Part shown: piece after piece, positions 12,901 to 24,308 of the stretch
How positions within the stretch are numbered: position 1 is the stretch's first letter
Layout of the letters: each line of letters begins with the position of its first letter
Translations under genes and position numbers: made by a program
Source of the DNA: Sinonovacula constricta
Lineage: Eukaryota > Mollusca > Bivalvia > Cardiida > Solecurtidae
Assembly (NCBI GenBank): GCA_007844125.1
Contig: CM017572.1
Location: 34,705,218 to 34,769,217 of the forward strand
Length of the DNA stretch: 64,000 nt
Direction of reading: 5' to 3'
The notes under the pieces: generated by a model
Told to the model about the DNA's origin: nothing
What the model saw: only the letters and a program-made list of their open reading frames with translations
Databases searched by the model: none

Positions 12901-15900
12901 TCATAGAGCACGGAATGGCAGTAAACAAGACTTTCCTGGCATCTAGCGTGTTCGCAAGCTTTTGCTAAGATCTGACCCAGTGACCTACTTTTTGACCCCA
13001 TGTGACCCAATAACGAACTCCTCCAAGATTTTATGGAGACAAAGATTCTGACCAAGTTTGATGAAGATTGGATAAAAACAATAACCTCTAGTGTCTTCAC
13101 AAGATAAAATGTTGACGCCGCACGACAAACACCGGACGAAGGGGTATCAGAAAAGCTAACCTCGAGACTGTTGTGCGGGTGAGCTAAACAGGCAAATATC
13201 TTTTAGTTTTGAATAGTCACAAAACATCAGAATTATGAGTAGACTGTATCTCAGTAATAACTGACACAACGCTTAGAGTAACATCAGAATTATGAGCGGA
13301 CTGTATCTCAGTCATAACTGACACATCGCTTAGAGTGAGTAACATCAGAATTATGATCGGACTGTATCTTAGTCATAACTGACACAACGCTTAGAGTGAG
13401 CAGGATCAGAATTGTGAGCAGACTGTATCTCAGTCATAACTGAGACAATGCTTAGAGTGAGTAACATCAGAATTATGAGTGAACTGTATCTCAGTCATAA
13501 CTGACAGAGCGCTTAGAGTGAGTAACATCCGAATTTTGAGCAGACTGTATCTCAGTCATAACTGACACAATGCTTAGAGTGAGTAACATCAGAATTATGA
13601 GCAGATTGTATCTCAGTCATAACCGAGACAATACTTAGAGTGAGTAACATCAGAATTATGAGCAGACTGTATCTCAGTCATAACTCACACAAGGCTTACA
13701 GTGAGTAACATGAGAATTATGAGCGGACTGTATCTCAGTCATAACGTACACAGCGCTTAGAGTGAGTAACATCAGAATTATGTACGGATTCTATCTCAGT
13801 CATAACTGACAGAGCGCTTAGAGTAAGTAATATCAGAATTGTGAGCGGACTGTATCTCAGTCATAACTGACCAAACGATTAGAGTTAGTAACATCAGAAT
13901 TATGAACGGACTGAATCTTAGTCATAACTGACACAACGCTTAGGGTGAGTTACATCAAAATTATGAGCGGACTGTATCTCAGTCATAACTTACACAGCGC
14001 TTAGAGTGAGTAACATCAGAATTATGAGTGAACTGTATCTCAGTCATAACTGACAGAGCGCTTAGAGTGAGTAACATGAGAATTGTGAGTGGACTGTATC
14101 TCAGTCATAACTGACACAACGCTTAGAGTAAGTAACATCAGAATTATGAGCTGACTGTATCTCAGTCATAACTTACACAGCGCTTAGAGTGAGTAACATC
14201 AGAATTATGAACAGACTGTATCTCAGTCATAAGTTACACAGCGCTTAGAGTGAATTATATCAGAATTATGAGTGGACTGTATCTCAGTTATAACTGACAA
14301 CGCTTAGAGTGAGTAACATCAGAATTATGAGCGGACTGTATCTCAGTCATAACTGAAACAACGCTTAGAGTGAGTAACATCAGAATTATGTGCAGACTGT
14401 ATCTCAGTCATAAGTTACACAGCGCTTAGAGTGAGTAACATCAGAATTATGAGCGGACTGTATCTCAGTCATAACTTACACAGCGCTTAGAGTGAAAAAC
14501 GTCATAATTATGAGCGGACTGTATCTCAGTTATAACTGACACAACGCTTAGAGTGAATTATATCAGAATTATGAGCGGACTGTCTCTCAGTCATAACTGA
14601 CACAACGCTTAGAGTAACATCAGAATTGTTAGCGGACTGTATCATAGTCATAACCGACACAACGCTTAGAGTGAGTAACATCAAAGTTATGAGTAGACTG
14701 TATCTTAGTTATAACTGACACAATGCTTAGCGTGAGTTACATCAGAATTATGAGCGGACTGTATCTCAGTCATAACTGACACAGCGCTTAGAGTGAGTAA
14801 CATCAGAATTATGAACAGACTGTATCTCAGTCATAACTGACACAGCGCTTAGAGTGAGTAACATCAGAATTATAAGCGGACTGTTTCTTAGTCATAACTG
14901 ACACAATGCTTAGCGTGAGTAACATCAAAATTATGAGCGGACTGTTTCTTAGTCATAACTGAGACAATGCTTAGCATGAGTAACATCAGAATTATGAGTA
15001 GACTGTATCTCAGTCATAACTGACACAGCGCTTAGAGTGAGTAACATCAGAATTATGAGCGGACTGTTTCTTAGTCATAACTGACACATCGCTTAGAGTG
15101 AGTAACATCAGAATTATGAGTAGAATGTATCTCAGTCATAACTGACACATCACTTAGATTAACATCAGAATTATGAGCAGACTGTATCTCAGACATAACT
15201 TACACAGCGGTTAGAGTGAGTAACATCAGAATTTATGAGTGGACTGTATCTCAGTTATAACTGACACAACGCTTAGAGTGAGTAACATCAGAATTATGGG
15301 CGGACTGTATCTCAGTCTTAACCGAGACAATGCTTAGAGCGAGTAACATCAGAGTTATGGGCAGATTGTATCTCAGTCATTGAACGTAACAATGCTTAGA
15401 ATGAGTAACATCAGAATTATGAGCAGACTGTATCTCAGTCATAACTGACACAAGGCTTAGAGTGAGTAACATCAGAATTATGGGCAGATTGTATCTCAGT
15501 CATTAAACGTAACAATACTTAGAATGAGTAACATCAGAATTATGAGCAGACTGTATCTCAGTCATAACTGACACAAGGCTTAGAGTGAGTAACATCAGAA
15601 TTATGAGTGGACTGTGTCTCAGTCATAACTTACACAGCGCTGAGAGTGAGTAACATCAGAATTATGAGCGGACTGTATCTCAGTCATAACTGACACAAGG
15701 CTTAGAGTGAGTAACATCAGAATTATGGGCAGACTGTATCTCAGTCATAACTGACACAAGGCTTAGAATGAGTAACATCAGAATTATGGGCAGACTGTAT
15801 CTCAGTCATAACTTACACAAGGCTTAGAGTGAGTAACATCAGAATTATGGGCAGACTGTATCTCAGTCATAACTGACACAAGGCTTAGAGTGAGTAACAT

Positions 15901-18900
15901 CAGAATTATGGGCAGACTGTATCTCAGTCATAACTGACACAAGGCTTAGAGTGAGTAACATCAGAATTATGAGTGGACTGTGTCTCAGTCATAACTTACA
16001 CAGCGCTGAGAGTGAGTAACATCAGAATTATGAGCGGACTGTATCTCAGTCATAACTGACACAAGGCTTAGAATGAGTAACATCAGAATTATGAGCAGAC
16101 TGTATCTCAGTCATAACTGACACAAGGCTTAGAGTGAGTAACATCAGAATTATGGGCAGATTGTATCTCAGTCATTAAACGTAACAATGCTTAGAATGAG
16201 TAACATCAGAATTATTAGCGGACTGTATCTGAATCATAACTGACACAATGCTTAGAGTGAGTAACATCAGTATTATGAGCTGACTGTATCTCAGTCATAA
16301 CTGACAGAGCGCTTAGAGTAAGTAACATCAGAATTGTGAGCGGACTGTATCTCAGTCGTAAACAACACAACGCTTAGAGTCGGTAATATCAGGACTATAA
16401 GCAGAATGTATCTCAGTAATAAACGGCACAATGCTAAGAGTGAGTAACATCAGAATTTTGAGTGCACTGCAATTCAGTCATCAACGACATAATGCTTGGA
16501 TCAAGTAACATCAGAATTATGAGCAGACTGTATCTCAGTCATAACTGACAACGCTAAGAGTGAGTAACATCAGAATTGTGAACGGACTGTATCTCAGTCA
16601 TAACTGACAACGCTAAGAGTGAGTAACATCAGAATTGTGAACGGACTGTATCTCAGTCAAAACTGACAACGCTAAGAGTGAGTAACATCAGAATTGTGAA
16701 CGGACTGTATCTCAGTCATAACTGACACAACGCTTAGAGTGAGTAACATCAGAATTGTGAACGGACTGTATCTCAGTCATAACTGACACAACGCTTAGAG
16801 TGAGTAACATCAGAATTGTGAACGGACTGTCTCAGTCATAACTGACACAACTCTTAAAGTGAGTAACATCAGAATTGTGAACGGACTGTATCTCAGTCAT
16901 AACTGACACAACGCTTAGAGTGAGTAACATCAGAATTGTGAACGGACTGTATCTCAGTCATAACTGACACAACGCTTAGAGTGAGTAACATCAGAATTGA
17001 GAACGGACTGTATCTCAGTCATAACTGACAACGCTAAGAGTGAGTAACATCAGAATTGTGAAAGGACTGTATCTCAGTCATAACTGACACAACTCTTAGA
17101 GTGAGTAACATCAGAATTGTGAACGGACTGTATCTCAGTCATAACTGACAACGCTAAGAGTGAGTAACATCAGAATTGTGAACGGACTGTCTCAGTCATA
17201 ACTGACACAACTCTTAGAGTGAGTAACATCAGAATTGTGAACGGACTGTATCTCAGTCATAACTGACACAAGGCTTAGAGTGAGTAACATCAGAATTATG
17301 GGCAGATTGTATCTCAGTCATTAAACGTAACAATGCTTAGAATGAGTAACATCAGAATTATTAGCGGACTGTATCTGAATCATAACTGACACAATGCTTA
17401 GAGTGAGTAACATCAGTATTATGAGCTGACTGTATCTCAGTCATAACTGACAGAGCGCTTAGAGTAAGTAACATCAGAATTGTGAGCGGACTGTATCTCA
17501 GTCGTAAACAACACAACGCTTAGAGTCGGTAATATCAGGACTATAAGCAGAATGTATCTCAGTAATAAACGGCACAATGCTAAGAGTGAGTAACATCAGA
17601 ATTTTGAGTGCACTGCAATTCAGTCATCAACGACATAATGCTTGGATCAAGTAACATCAGAATTATGAGCAGACTGTATCTCAGTCATAACTGACAACGC
17701 TAAGAGTGAGTAACATCAGAATTGTGAACGGACTGTATCTCAGTCATAACTGACAACGCTAAGAGTGAGTAACATCAGAATTGTGAACGGACTGTATCTC
17801 AGTCAAAACTGACAACGCTAAGAGTGAGTAACATCAGAATTGTGAACGGACTGTATCTCAGTCATAACTGACACAACGCTTAGAGTGAGTAACATCAGAA
17901 TTGTGAACGGACTGTATCTCAGTCATAACTGACACAACGCTTAGAGTGAGTAACATCAGAATTGTGAACGGACTGTCTCAGTCATAACTGACACAACTCT
18001 TAGAGTGAGTAACATCAGAATTGTGAACGGACTGTATCTCAGTCATAACTGACACAACGCTTAGAGTGAGTAACATCAGAATTGTGAACGGACTGTATCT
18101 CAGTCATAACTGACACAACGCTTAGAGTGAGTAACATCAGAATTGTGAACGGACTGTATCTCAGTCATAACTGACAACGCTAAGAGTGAGTAACATCAGA
18201 ATTGTGAAAGGACTGTATCTCAGTCATAACTGACACAACTCTTAGAGTGAGTAACATCAGAATTGTGAACGGACTGTATCTCAGTCATAACTGACAACGC
18301 TAAGAGTGAGTAACATCAGAATTGTGAACGGACTGTCTCAGTCATAACTGACACAACTCTTAGAGTGAGTAACATCAGAATTGTGAACGGACTGTATCTC
18401 AGTCATAACTGACACAACGCTTAGAGTGAGTAACATCAGAATTGTGAACGGACTGTATCTCAGACATAACTGACACAACGCTTAGAGTGAGTAACATCAG
18501 AATTGTGAACGGACTGTATCTCAGTCATAACTGACAACGCTAAGAGTGAGTAACATCAGAATTGTGAACGGACTGTATCTCAGTCATAACTGACAACGCT
18601 AAGAGTGAGTAACATCAGAATTGTGAGCGGACTGTATCTCAGTCATAACTGACACAACGCTTAGAGTGAGTAACAGCAGAATTGTGAAAGGACTGTATCT
18701 CAGTCATAACTGACAAGGCTAAGAGTGAGTAACAGCAGAATTGTGAAAGGACTGTATCTCAGTCATAACTGACACAACGCTTAGAGTGAGTAACATCAGA
18801 ATTATGAGCGGACTGTATCTCAGTCATAACTGACACAACGCTTAGAGTGAGTAACATCAGAATTGTGAACGGACTGTATCTCAGTCATAACTGACACAAC

Positions 18901-21900
18901 GCTTAGAGTGAGTAACATCAGAATTGTGAACGGACTGTATCTCAGTCATAACTGACACAACGCTTAGAGTGAGTAACATCAGAATTGTGAACGGACTGTA
19001 TCTCAGTCATAACTGACAACGCTAAGAGTGAGTAACATCAGAATTGTGAAAGGACTGTATCTCAGTCATAACTGACACAACTCTTAGAGTGAGTAACATC
19101 AGAATTGTGAACGGACTGTATCTCAGTCATAACTGACAACGCTAAGAGTGAGTAACATCAGAATTGTGAACGGACTGTCTCAGTCATAACTGACACAACT
19201 CTTAAAGTGAGTAACATCAGAATTGTGAACGGACTGTATCTCAGTCATAACTGACACAACGCTTAGAGTGAGTAACATCAGAATTGTGAACGGACTGTAT
19301 CTCAGTCATAACTGACACAACGCTTAGAGTGAGTAACATCAGAATTGTGAACGGACTGTATCTCAGTCATAACTGACAACGCTAAGAGTGAGTAACATCA
19401 GAATTGTGAAAGGACTGTATCTCAGTCATAACTGACACAACTCTTAGAGTGAGTAACATCAGAATTGTGAACGGACTGTATCTCAGTCATAACTGACAAC
19501 GCTAAGAGTGAGTAACATCAGAATTGTGAACGGACTGTCTCAGTCATAACTGACACAACTCTTAGAGTGAGTAACATCAGAATTGTGAACGGACTGTATC
19601 ACAGTCATAACTGACACAACGCTTAGAGTGAGTAACATCAGAATTGTGAACGGACTGTATCTCAGACATAACTGACACAACGCTTAGAGTGAGTAACATC
19701 AGAATTGTGAACGGACTGTATCTCAGTCATAACTGACAACGCTAAGAGTGAGTAACATCAGAATTGTGAACGGACTGTATCTCAGTCATAACTGACAACG
19801 CTAAGAGTGAGTAACATCAGAATTGTGAGCGGACTGTATCTCAGTCATAACTGACACAACGCTTAGAGTGAGTAACAGCAGAGTTGTGAAAGGACTGTAT
19901 CTCAGTCATAACTGACAAGGCTAAGAGTGAGTAACAGCAGAATTGTGAAAGGACTGTATCTCAGTCATAACTGACACAACGCTTAGAGTGAGTAACATCA
20001 GAATTATGAGCGGACTGTATCTCAGTCATAACTGACACAACGCTTAGAGTGAGTAACATCAGAATTGTGAACGGACTGTATCTCAGTCATAACTGACACA
20101 ACGCTTAGAGTGAGTAACATCAGAATTGTGAACGGACTGTATCTCAGTCATAACTGACACAACGCTTAGAGTGAGTAACATCAGAATTGTGAACGGACTG
20201 TATCTCAGTCATAACTGACACAACGCTTAGAGTGAGTAACATCAGAATTGTGAACGGACTGTATCTCAGTCATAACTGACACAACGCTTAGAGTGAGTAA
20301 CATCAGAATTGTGAACGGACTGTAGCTCAGTCATAACTGACACAACATTTAGAGTGAGTAACATCAGAATTGTGAATGGACTGTATCTCAGTCATAACTG
20401 ACACAACTCTTAGAGTGAGTAACAGCAGAATTGTGAAAGGACTGTATCTCAGTCATAACTGACACAACTCTTAGAGTAACACCAGAATTATGGGGGGACT
20501 GCATTTCAGTCATAAATGACATAATTCTTTGATAGAGTTACATCAGAAGTATGTAGCCACAAAATTTCCATGATGTCAGTCACAAATCCTCCTTAAAAAT
20601 TATGAGTTCGTTGTCATAAACACTAATATTGCAGAAAAAAATAATATTTAAAACTTAAGTCTAAGAAAATTAACATCATTTTTTAAGAAACTGTTTTTCA
20701 ATAAGAGCATTTATTTTAGTTTTTGTTTTTTTTTAAAACTATTTATTTACAGTCAAGTTTTTTTCTTGACTGCCCACATTCTGTGAAGAACCAGTCCTCA
20801 AGTACGAAGTACACGCAGCATTGTGCACAACTCAGTCTTGCCGAAGGACTTACATTGCAAGATTCTTTTTAGGGTTCAAACGTCGGAACCTCCGATCCAA
20901 AGTCCAATGTCTCAACCACAGATGCCCAACTATGGTTGTCTTAGAGAATGCTAGTAAATAATATATATTTGAACACACCTGTCATTACAATAACAATGCA
21001 CATGCAACTTTTTAGACATTTAGTTCTTTAATGGTTGGAATATCTTGCGTGTCTATATTATACATGATATTATACATCCCAATTAAATCAGCAAAGGGAC
21101 AAGAAAAGTATACTTACAGCTACCTCTTGTGGACCAATACTGCATACATCTAATGGCACTCCATCTGTATGGCAGTACTTGTTTACCGTGTTACGTGACG
21201 GGTCTACAAGCTTCAGTCTGCTGTTATTGCAATCAACAACCACCAGACTTCCATCACTGAGGTGACAGCAACCCCAGAACGAACAATTGGCCTTATCCTC
21301 TGGTATACGGATGTTGAATTTTCTAACTTGTTTACTGTAAAGAGCTTGTTCCACCGATGGTTTCTTTCCTTGTTTCTCTCCTGGTCTCCTTAATGTCGCC
21401 TGTACTGGTTTATCAACTTCACCTTCCACAGCACACTGTGAGCTGACATCCTGTACCCTTGTGCTGCCTTCTTCAATAAGGGAATTGAAGAAGTTGAGGG
21501 AGTCAAGTACTTTCATGTCAGCCAGGAAGTTGAATTGACATCCCTTTATTACACTGTCCGACTCATTATAAAGTGAACCAACCTTTTGAGCTATTATCTT
21601 GCCCTTCTTCTTAAGGACAAACATATTGGCTTTCCAGTTTTTTGACTTTGTAATTTTGTCTAAGCATTGGCTTATTTCATCTTTAGTTACAGCACATGCC
21701 TGTCGATGTTGTTTGGCAACTGCAAGAAGCTCTTCTTGTTTACTTTTGATATCCTTCTTACCCTTCTCTCTTAGCTCCTTAATTCGACAAAACAATTTCT
21801 TCGCATAGTCTTCCAGATCTTTCAGAAAACCATCACCACTATGCTGAATATTAGCCACGTGCTTATCTAAAGCTTCAATAGCTTTGTTAATACTGTCTAG

Positions 21901-24258
21901 GGCCGATTTTAATTGTTCCGGGACTGGTTGTAACTCAGGATCAGCATTGAGTTCATCAGAGGATTCCCTTATATTCTTGGGGTCCTGACATTTCCTGAAA
22001 AGAAATGAAAAAATATACATGTCTAGGCTGAACAGCCCATACACCACATGCAAGCTGAAAGACCGCACACGAAATAGCTTGCCCTCGAGTATGACTAAAA
22101 CACATGTAGTGAATGGCATTATGAGTCGATGACGCTACCTTTCAAATACTGGCCTGCCACAAATGTTTTTTTTTTTAATTGGAAGTTGCCTTTGAAACAG
22201 AAACAATATTTTACACACAGTGATTCTGGTTGCTTATTTGGTTTCCACGGTGTCCACTCGAAGCAGATATAGTGCTGCCATCACTGTGTATAACATGCCG
22301 TAAACACCTGACGTGATACCACACCCGGTCACATTATCCTGCCACTGGGTCAACCAGTCGTGAAACTAGCCTTATATTTGCTTAAACACCCTAGCAAGGG
22401 AGCAATACCACTACCATTGTTAATGACTTTGGTATGTCGCGATCCGGGAGCCGACGCTCTACTGATTGCGCTACCAAGTCTGGTACACACTGGTTTTAGT
22501 TTAAGAATCTAGATGCTCAGAATTTTTTCTGAGACAATTTTGTTCAATTAATATATTCATAAGAATTAAGCAGTTGAGCCCAACTTGAGGTAACATGCCT
22601 TTTTTACTTGGCCATTTTATATAATTTGCCAGGTAAATTCTGTCAGAAAATATCAATGCACATGTGGAAATATCAGCCTATACTCCTGGCGGCCGTTTTG
22701 TTACCATCAACAGTGTCACAAGGATGCATACGCGGGATGATAACAGAAACAATAAGTATATTTTTACATGGAATGTGTATTTCTATATATAAATAATTTG
22801 CTATATAAACTGTAAACAGTGGATGAATTACAAGGTTTTGATACAAAATGTCAAATAACTTCTGATCTAACCAAATCAACATCATCCCAAATCCATTAAT
22901 AAAGTTTTAAACACAATTCATTGAATATCCGCATTTCTAACCTTGCTGCTATTTTTTGTTTTCTTTTCTAGTCAAGTGCCATTAAAGAACCGTGTTTTCT
23001 GCTATTGTGTGATAACATCAACATTCAATGATGACACCCTTTGTCCAGGGTGATGACATCATAATGTACTTAAGTTTGTCATCAGTACGGTACATGGGGA
23101 ATTAAGGCACTGACCCTTTCTCAGATGGGTTGTAGCCACACCCACCTTAACAGTGGGAACAAACTGTAACTAGGTTAGACAAACAAAGGCCATATGGCAT
23201 CATTTACATTAAAACTTATGTAAGATTTGTGCATTTTGCAACTGTTTGCTTTTTAATGCTTCAACTTGCCCAATTGGATTTACTAATAAATAGAAATAAA
23301 AGCAGCATGTATACAATCGGACTCCAGTCCTTATAGTTTCTGACAAGAAGATTTTGTAAATTGTCGGATAAAGCCGTATATGAAAATGGCTCACAATTTA
23401 CGACTGATTCTTGAGCTTGTAAAATGAACTATGATCTGGGACTGGACCTTGAGCTTAAATTAAAAAACAACATTTTGTTAAAGATGCTATTCAACAGTTT
23501 CAACCATTTTTTCTAAAATGCTACCGAATAATTTATAGTTACCTGAAAAGATCCCGCGAAATGGTATTGATTGGTCCTTTATATCCATGTAAAAAGAGAA
23601 GCATAAAACCCACTTGTGATTAGAAAAATGTATTATGAAGCTAAGACAACCATGTAATCCCTTACTTTTGAGATCATGTTTTCCTGATCATCTGGGTAAC
23701 AAGTTCTAAATTTTAAGCTGAACCCCGTCCTTATTTATAGATGTGGAAAGTATGGACATGGACAGCGATATATATCATGATTTGTATTGTCTAAGAATTA
23801 GGTCATGTTTTAAACAGCATTTGCTTAAACTAAAATATAAGTTTATGTCGCAACTGGGCACAAATTTCCATAGAATTTGGTTAAGTTGACGATTCATGCA
23901 TAAGATTCAGGCAAACCGTTGGATACAATCTTTAAGGTAAGATAACTGACCTGTGATCCAAGAGGCAACATTTTCTACATAGCAGTTCGTCATCTTGGCG
24001 ACAGTACAATGTGATTAACTCGTCGGAATGTTTTCCACATTTCTCGGTTAGCACATCTTTGTTGTCTCCATGTCCTTTCACTACATTGTGATGTTCATTA
24101 AAATCATTATGAAAACCTAAGCATGATGTACAAAGATGTTTATTGCAGTCAGAGCAGTTATAATCTGCAGTCTTGTCTTTTTTCTTCTTGGCACAAATGG
24201 AACACTTAAGATCTTTATATTCATCTGAACACTTCTCTGTATCAAATGCAGTTGCCAT
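6354..24258 (-). CDS. TRIM-like B-box / coiled-coil / NHL-repeat protein, 589 aa, three coding exons
   Basis: The coding join is 24258-23951, 21994-21118 and 6938-6354 (308+877+585 nt = 590 codons with stop). Phases match exactly: exon 1 leaves two bases (AG) and exon 2 supplies G; exons 2 and 3 join in phase 0. Residues 19-57 form a first B-box-like zinc finger (C19, C22, C35, C38, C43, C46, H50, H56/H57). Residues 74-105 form B-box 2 (C74, H77, C86, D89, C94, C97, H102, C105). A Lys/Glu-rich coiled coil spans about 110-240. NHL-type beta-propeller repeats run from about 327 to the C-terminus. There is no RING finger, so E3 ligase activity is not indicated. Related bivalve proteins are annotated TRIM2/3/45/56/71-like; I cannot assign an orthologue. 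The function is inferred to be protein or RNA binding through the propeller. Intron 1 is 2.0 kb. Intron 2 is 14.2 kb and carries the 61-bp satellite. Confidence 0.85.
6939..10919. other. TRIM-like intron 2, distal unique part
   Basis: AT-rich intron sequence between terminal exon 3 and the retroelement tail at 10.9 kb. It holds a GT-rich patch near 8930-8970 and CRE-like sites at 8038-8064. No exon-like segment with matching phase was found. The small frames here look random. Confidence 0.5.
10920..11221 (+). mobile_element. 3' end of a LINE-like retroelement
   Basis: The block gacccc-attggaaataagc, followed by a short hairpin (aagctttcagctt) and atgggctatcc, resembles the 3' UTR of invertebrate CR1/Jockey-type LINEs. 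It ends in a microsatellite-like tail, caataaataaataaataaat, as such elements do. No reverse-transcriptase frame remains upstream, so this is a 5'-truncated copy. It lies inside TRIM intron 2. The family assignment is from memory and tentative. Confidence 0.45.
11222..12929. other. TRIM-like intron 2, middle part
   Basis: Mostly unique sequence. Two GC-richer patches (about 11690-11870 and 12030-12290) include two related lines, agtcctcccgacatcccccg and agtcctcccaactttcccctg, about 150 bp apart. These may be remnants of an old mobile element. I see no supported gene. Confidence 0.35.
12930..13192. repeat. dispersed bivalve-type repeat
   Basis: The stretch contains gtgacctactttttgacccc, atgtgacccaataacgaac, ttctgaccaagtttgatgaa and, at its right edge, gggtgagctaaac. 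This combination is one I recognise as a very common dispersed repeat in bivalve genomes. Its mechanism of spread is not clear to me. It stops about 25 bp before the 61-bp satellite begins. Confidence 0.6.
13219..20550. repeat. 61-bp satellite, about 120 copies, in TRIM-like intron 2
   Basis: The full unit is 61 bp, built from gagtaacatcagaattgtga, acggactgtatctcagtcat and aactgacacaacgcttagagt. Shorter variants delete two bases (gacaacgctaagagt, 59 bp) or three (ggactgtctcag, 58 bp). The left half is dominated by the attatgagcgg form and is diverged. The right half, from about 16550, is dominated by attgtgaacgg and is homogeneous. Every unit holds the inverted repeat tcagt-cata-actga. Higher-order duplications are described in the findings. 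The array makes up about half of a 14.2-kb intron. Confidence 0.95.
20551..21117. other. TRIM-like intron 2, proximal part
   Basis: A short unique intron stretch between the satellite and the exon 2 donor at 21117. It has poly-A/T tracts around 20640-20770 and no exon-like content. Confidence 0.5.
21118..21994 (-). CDS. TRIM-like gene, coding exon 2 (coiled coil and start of NHL propeller)
   Basis: The acceptor is a long pyrimidine run, tttcatttcttttcag, before 21994. The donor at the other end is GCT|GTAAGT. It encodes residues 103-395. First comes a heptad-like Lys/Glu-rich helix (for example KAIEALDKHVANIQ and EELLAVAKQHRQ), then a linker, then the first propeller blade (GCCHLSDGSLVVVDCNNSRL). 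The continuous open frame extends past both splice sites, so a naive call from 22119 to 21088 would include intron sequence. Confidence 0.85.
22238..22482 (-). mobile_element. SINE family B copy (tRNA-derived), minus orientation
   Basis: Reverse complement of the family B sequence: gtgctgccatcactgtgtat, acaccacacccggtcacatt and gcaagggagcaataccac, ending at the tRNA-like head ccgacgctctactgattgcg. It sits in intron 1 of the TRIM-like gene, in the gene's own orientation. It is clearly homologous to the copies at 29.9, 39.9, 49.6 and 55.5 kb. Confidence 0.8.
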
Positions 24259-24308
24259 ATTTATTATCTGGCACAATATTTCTACAGGTATGTACACTGA
24301 GGTCTGTG
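23951..24308 (-). CDS. TRIM-like gene, coding exon 1 (two B-box zinc fingers)
   Basis: The acceptor cttgttctttcag ends at 24309, so 24308-24259 is 5' UTR and translation starts at ATG 24258. An upstream in-frame GTG at 24297 is not a plausible start. The exon encodes residues 1-102 plus two bases and ends ...CACAG|GTCAGT. The last zinc ligand of B-box 2 (C105) comes from the next exon. A further untranslated 5' exon must exist because 24309 is a splice acceptor. Confidence 0.85.

Noticed and set aside
13219..20550. Possible CRISPR-like array (regular repeats)
   Set aside because: The repeats are head-to-tail with no unique spacers, and the setting is a eukaryotic intron.
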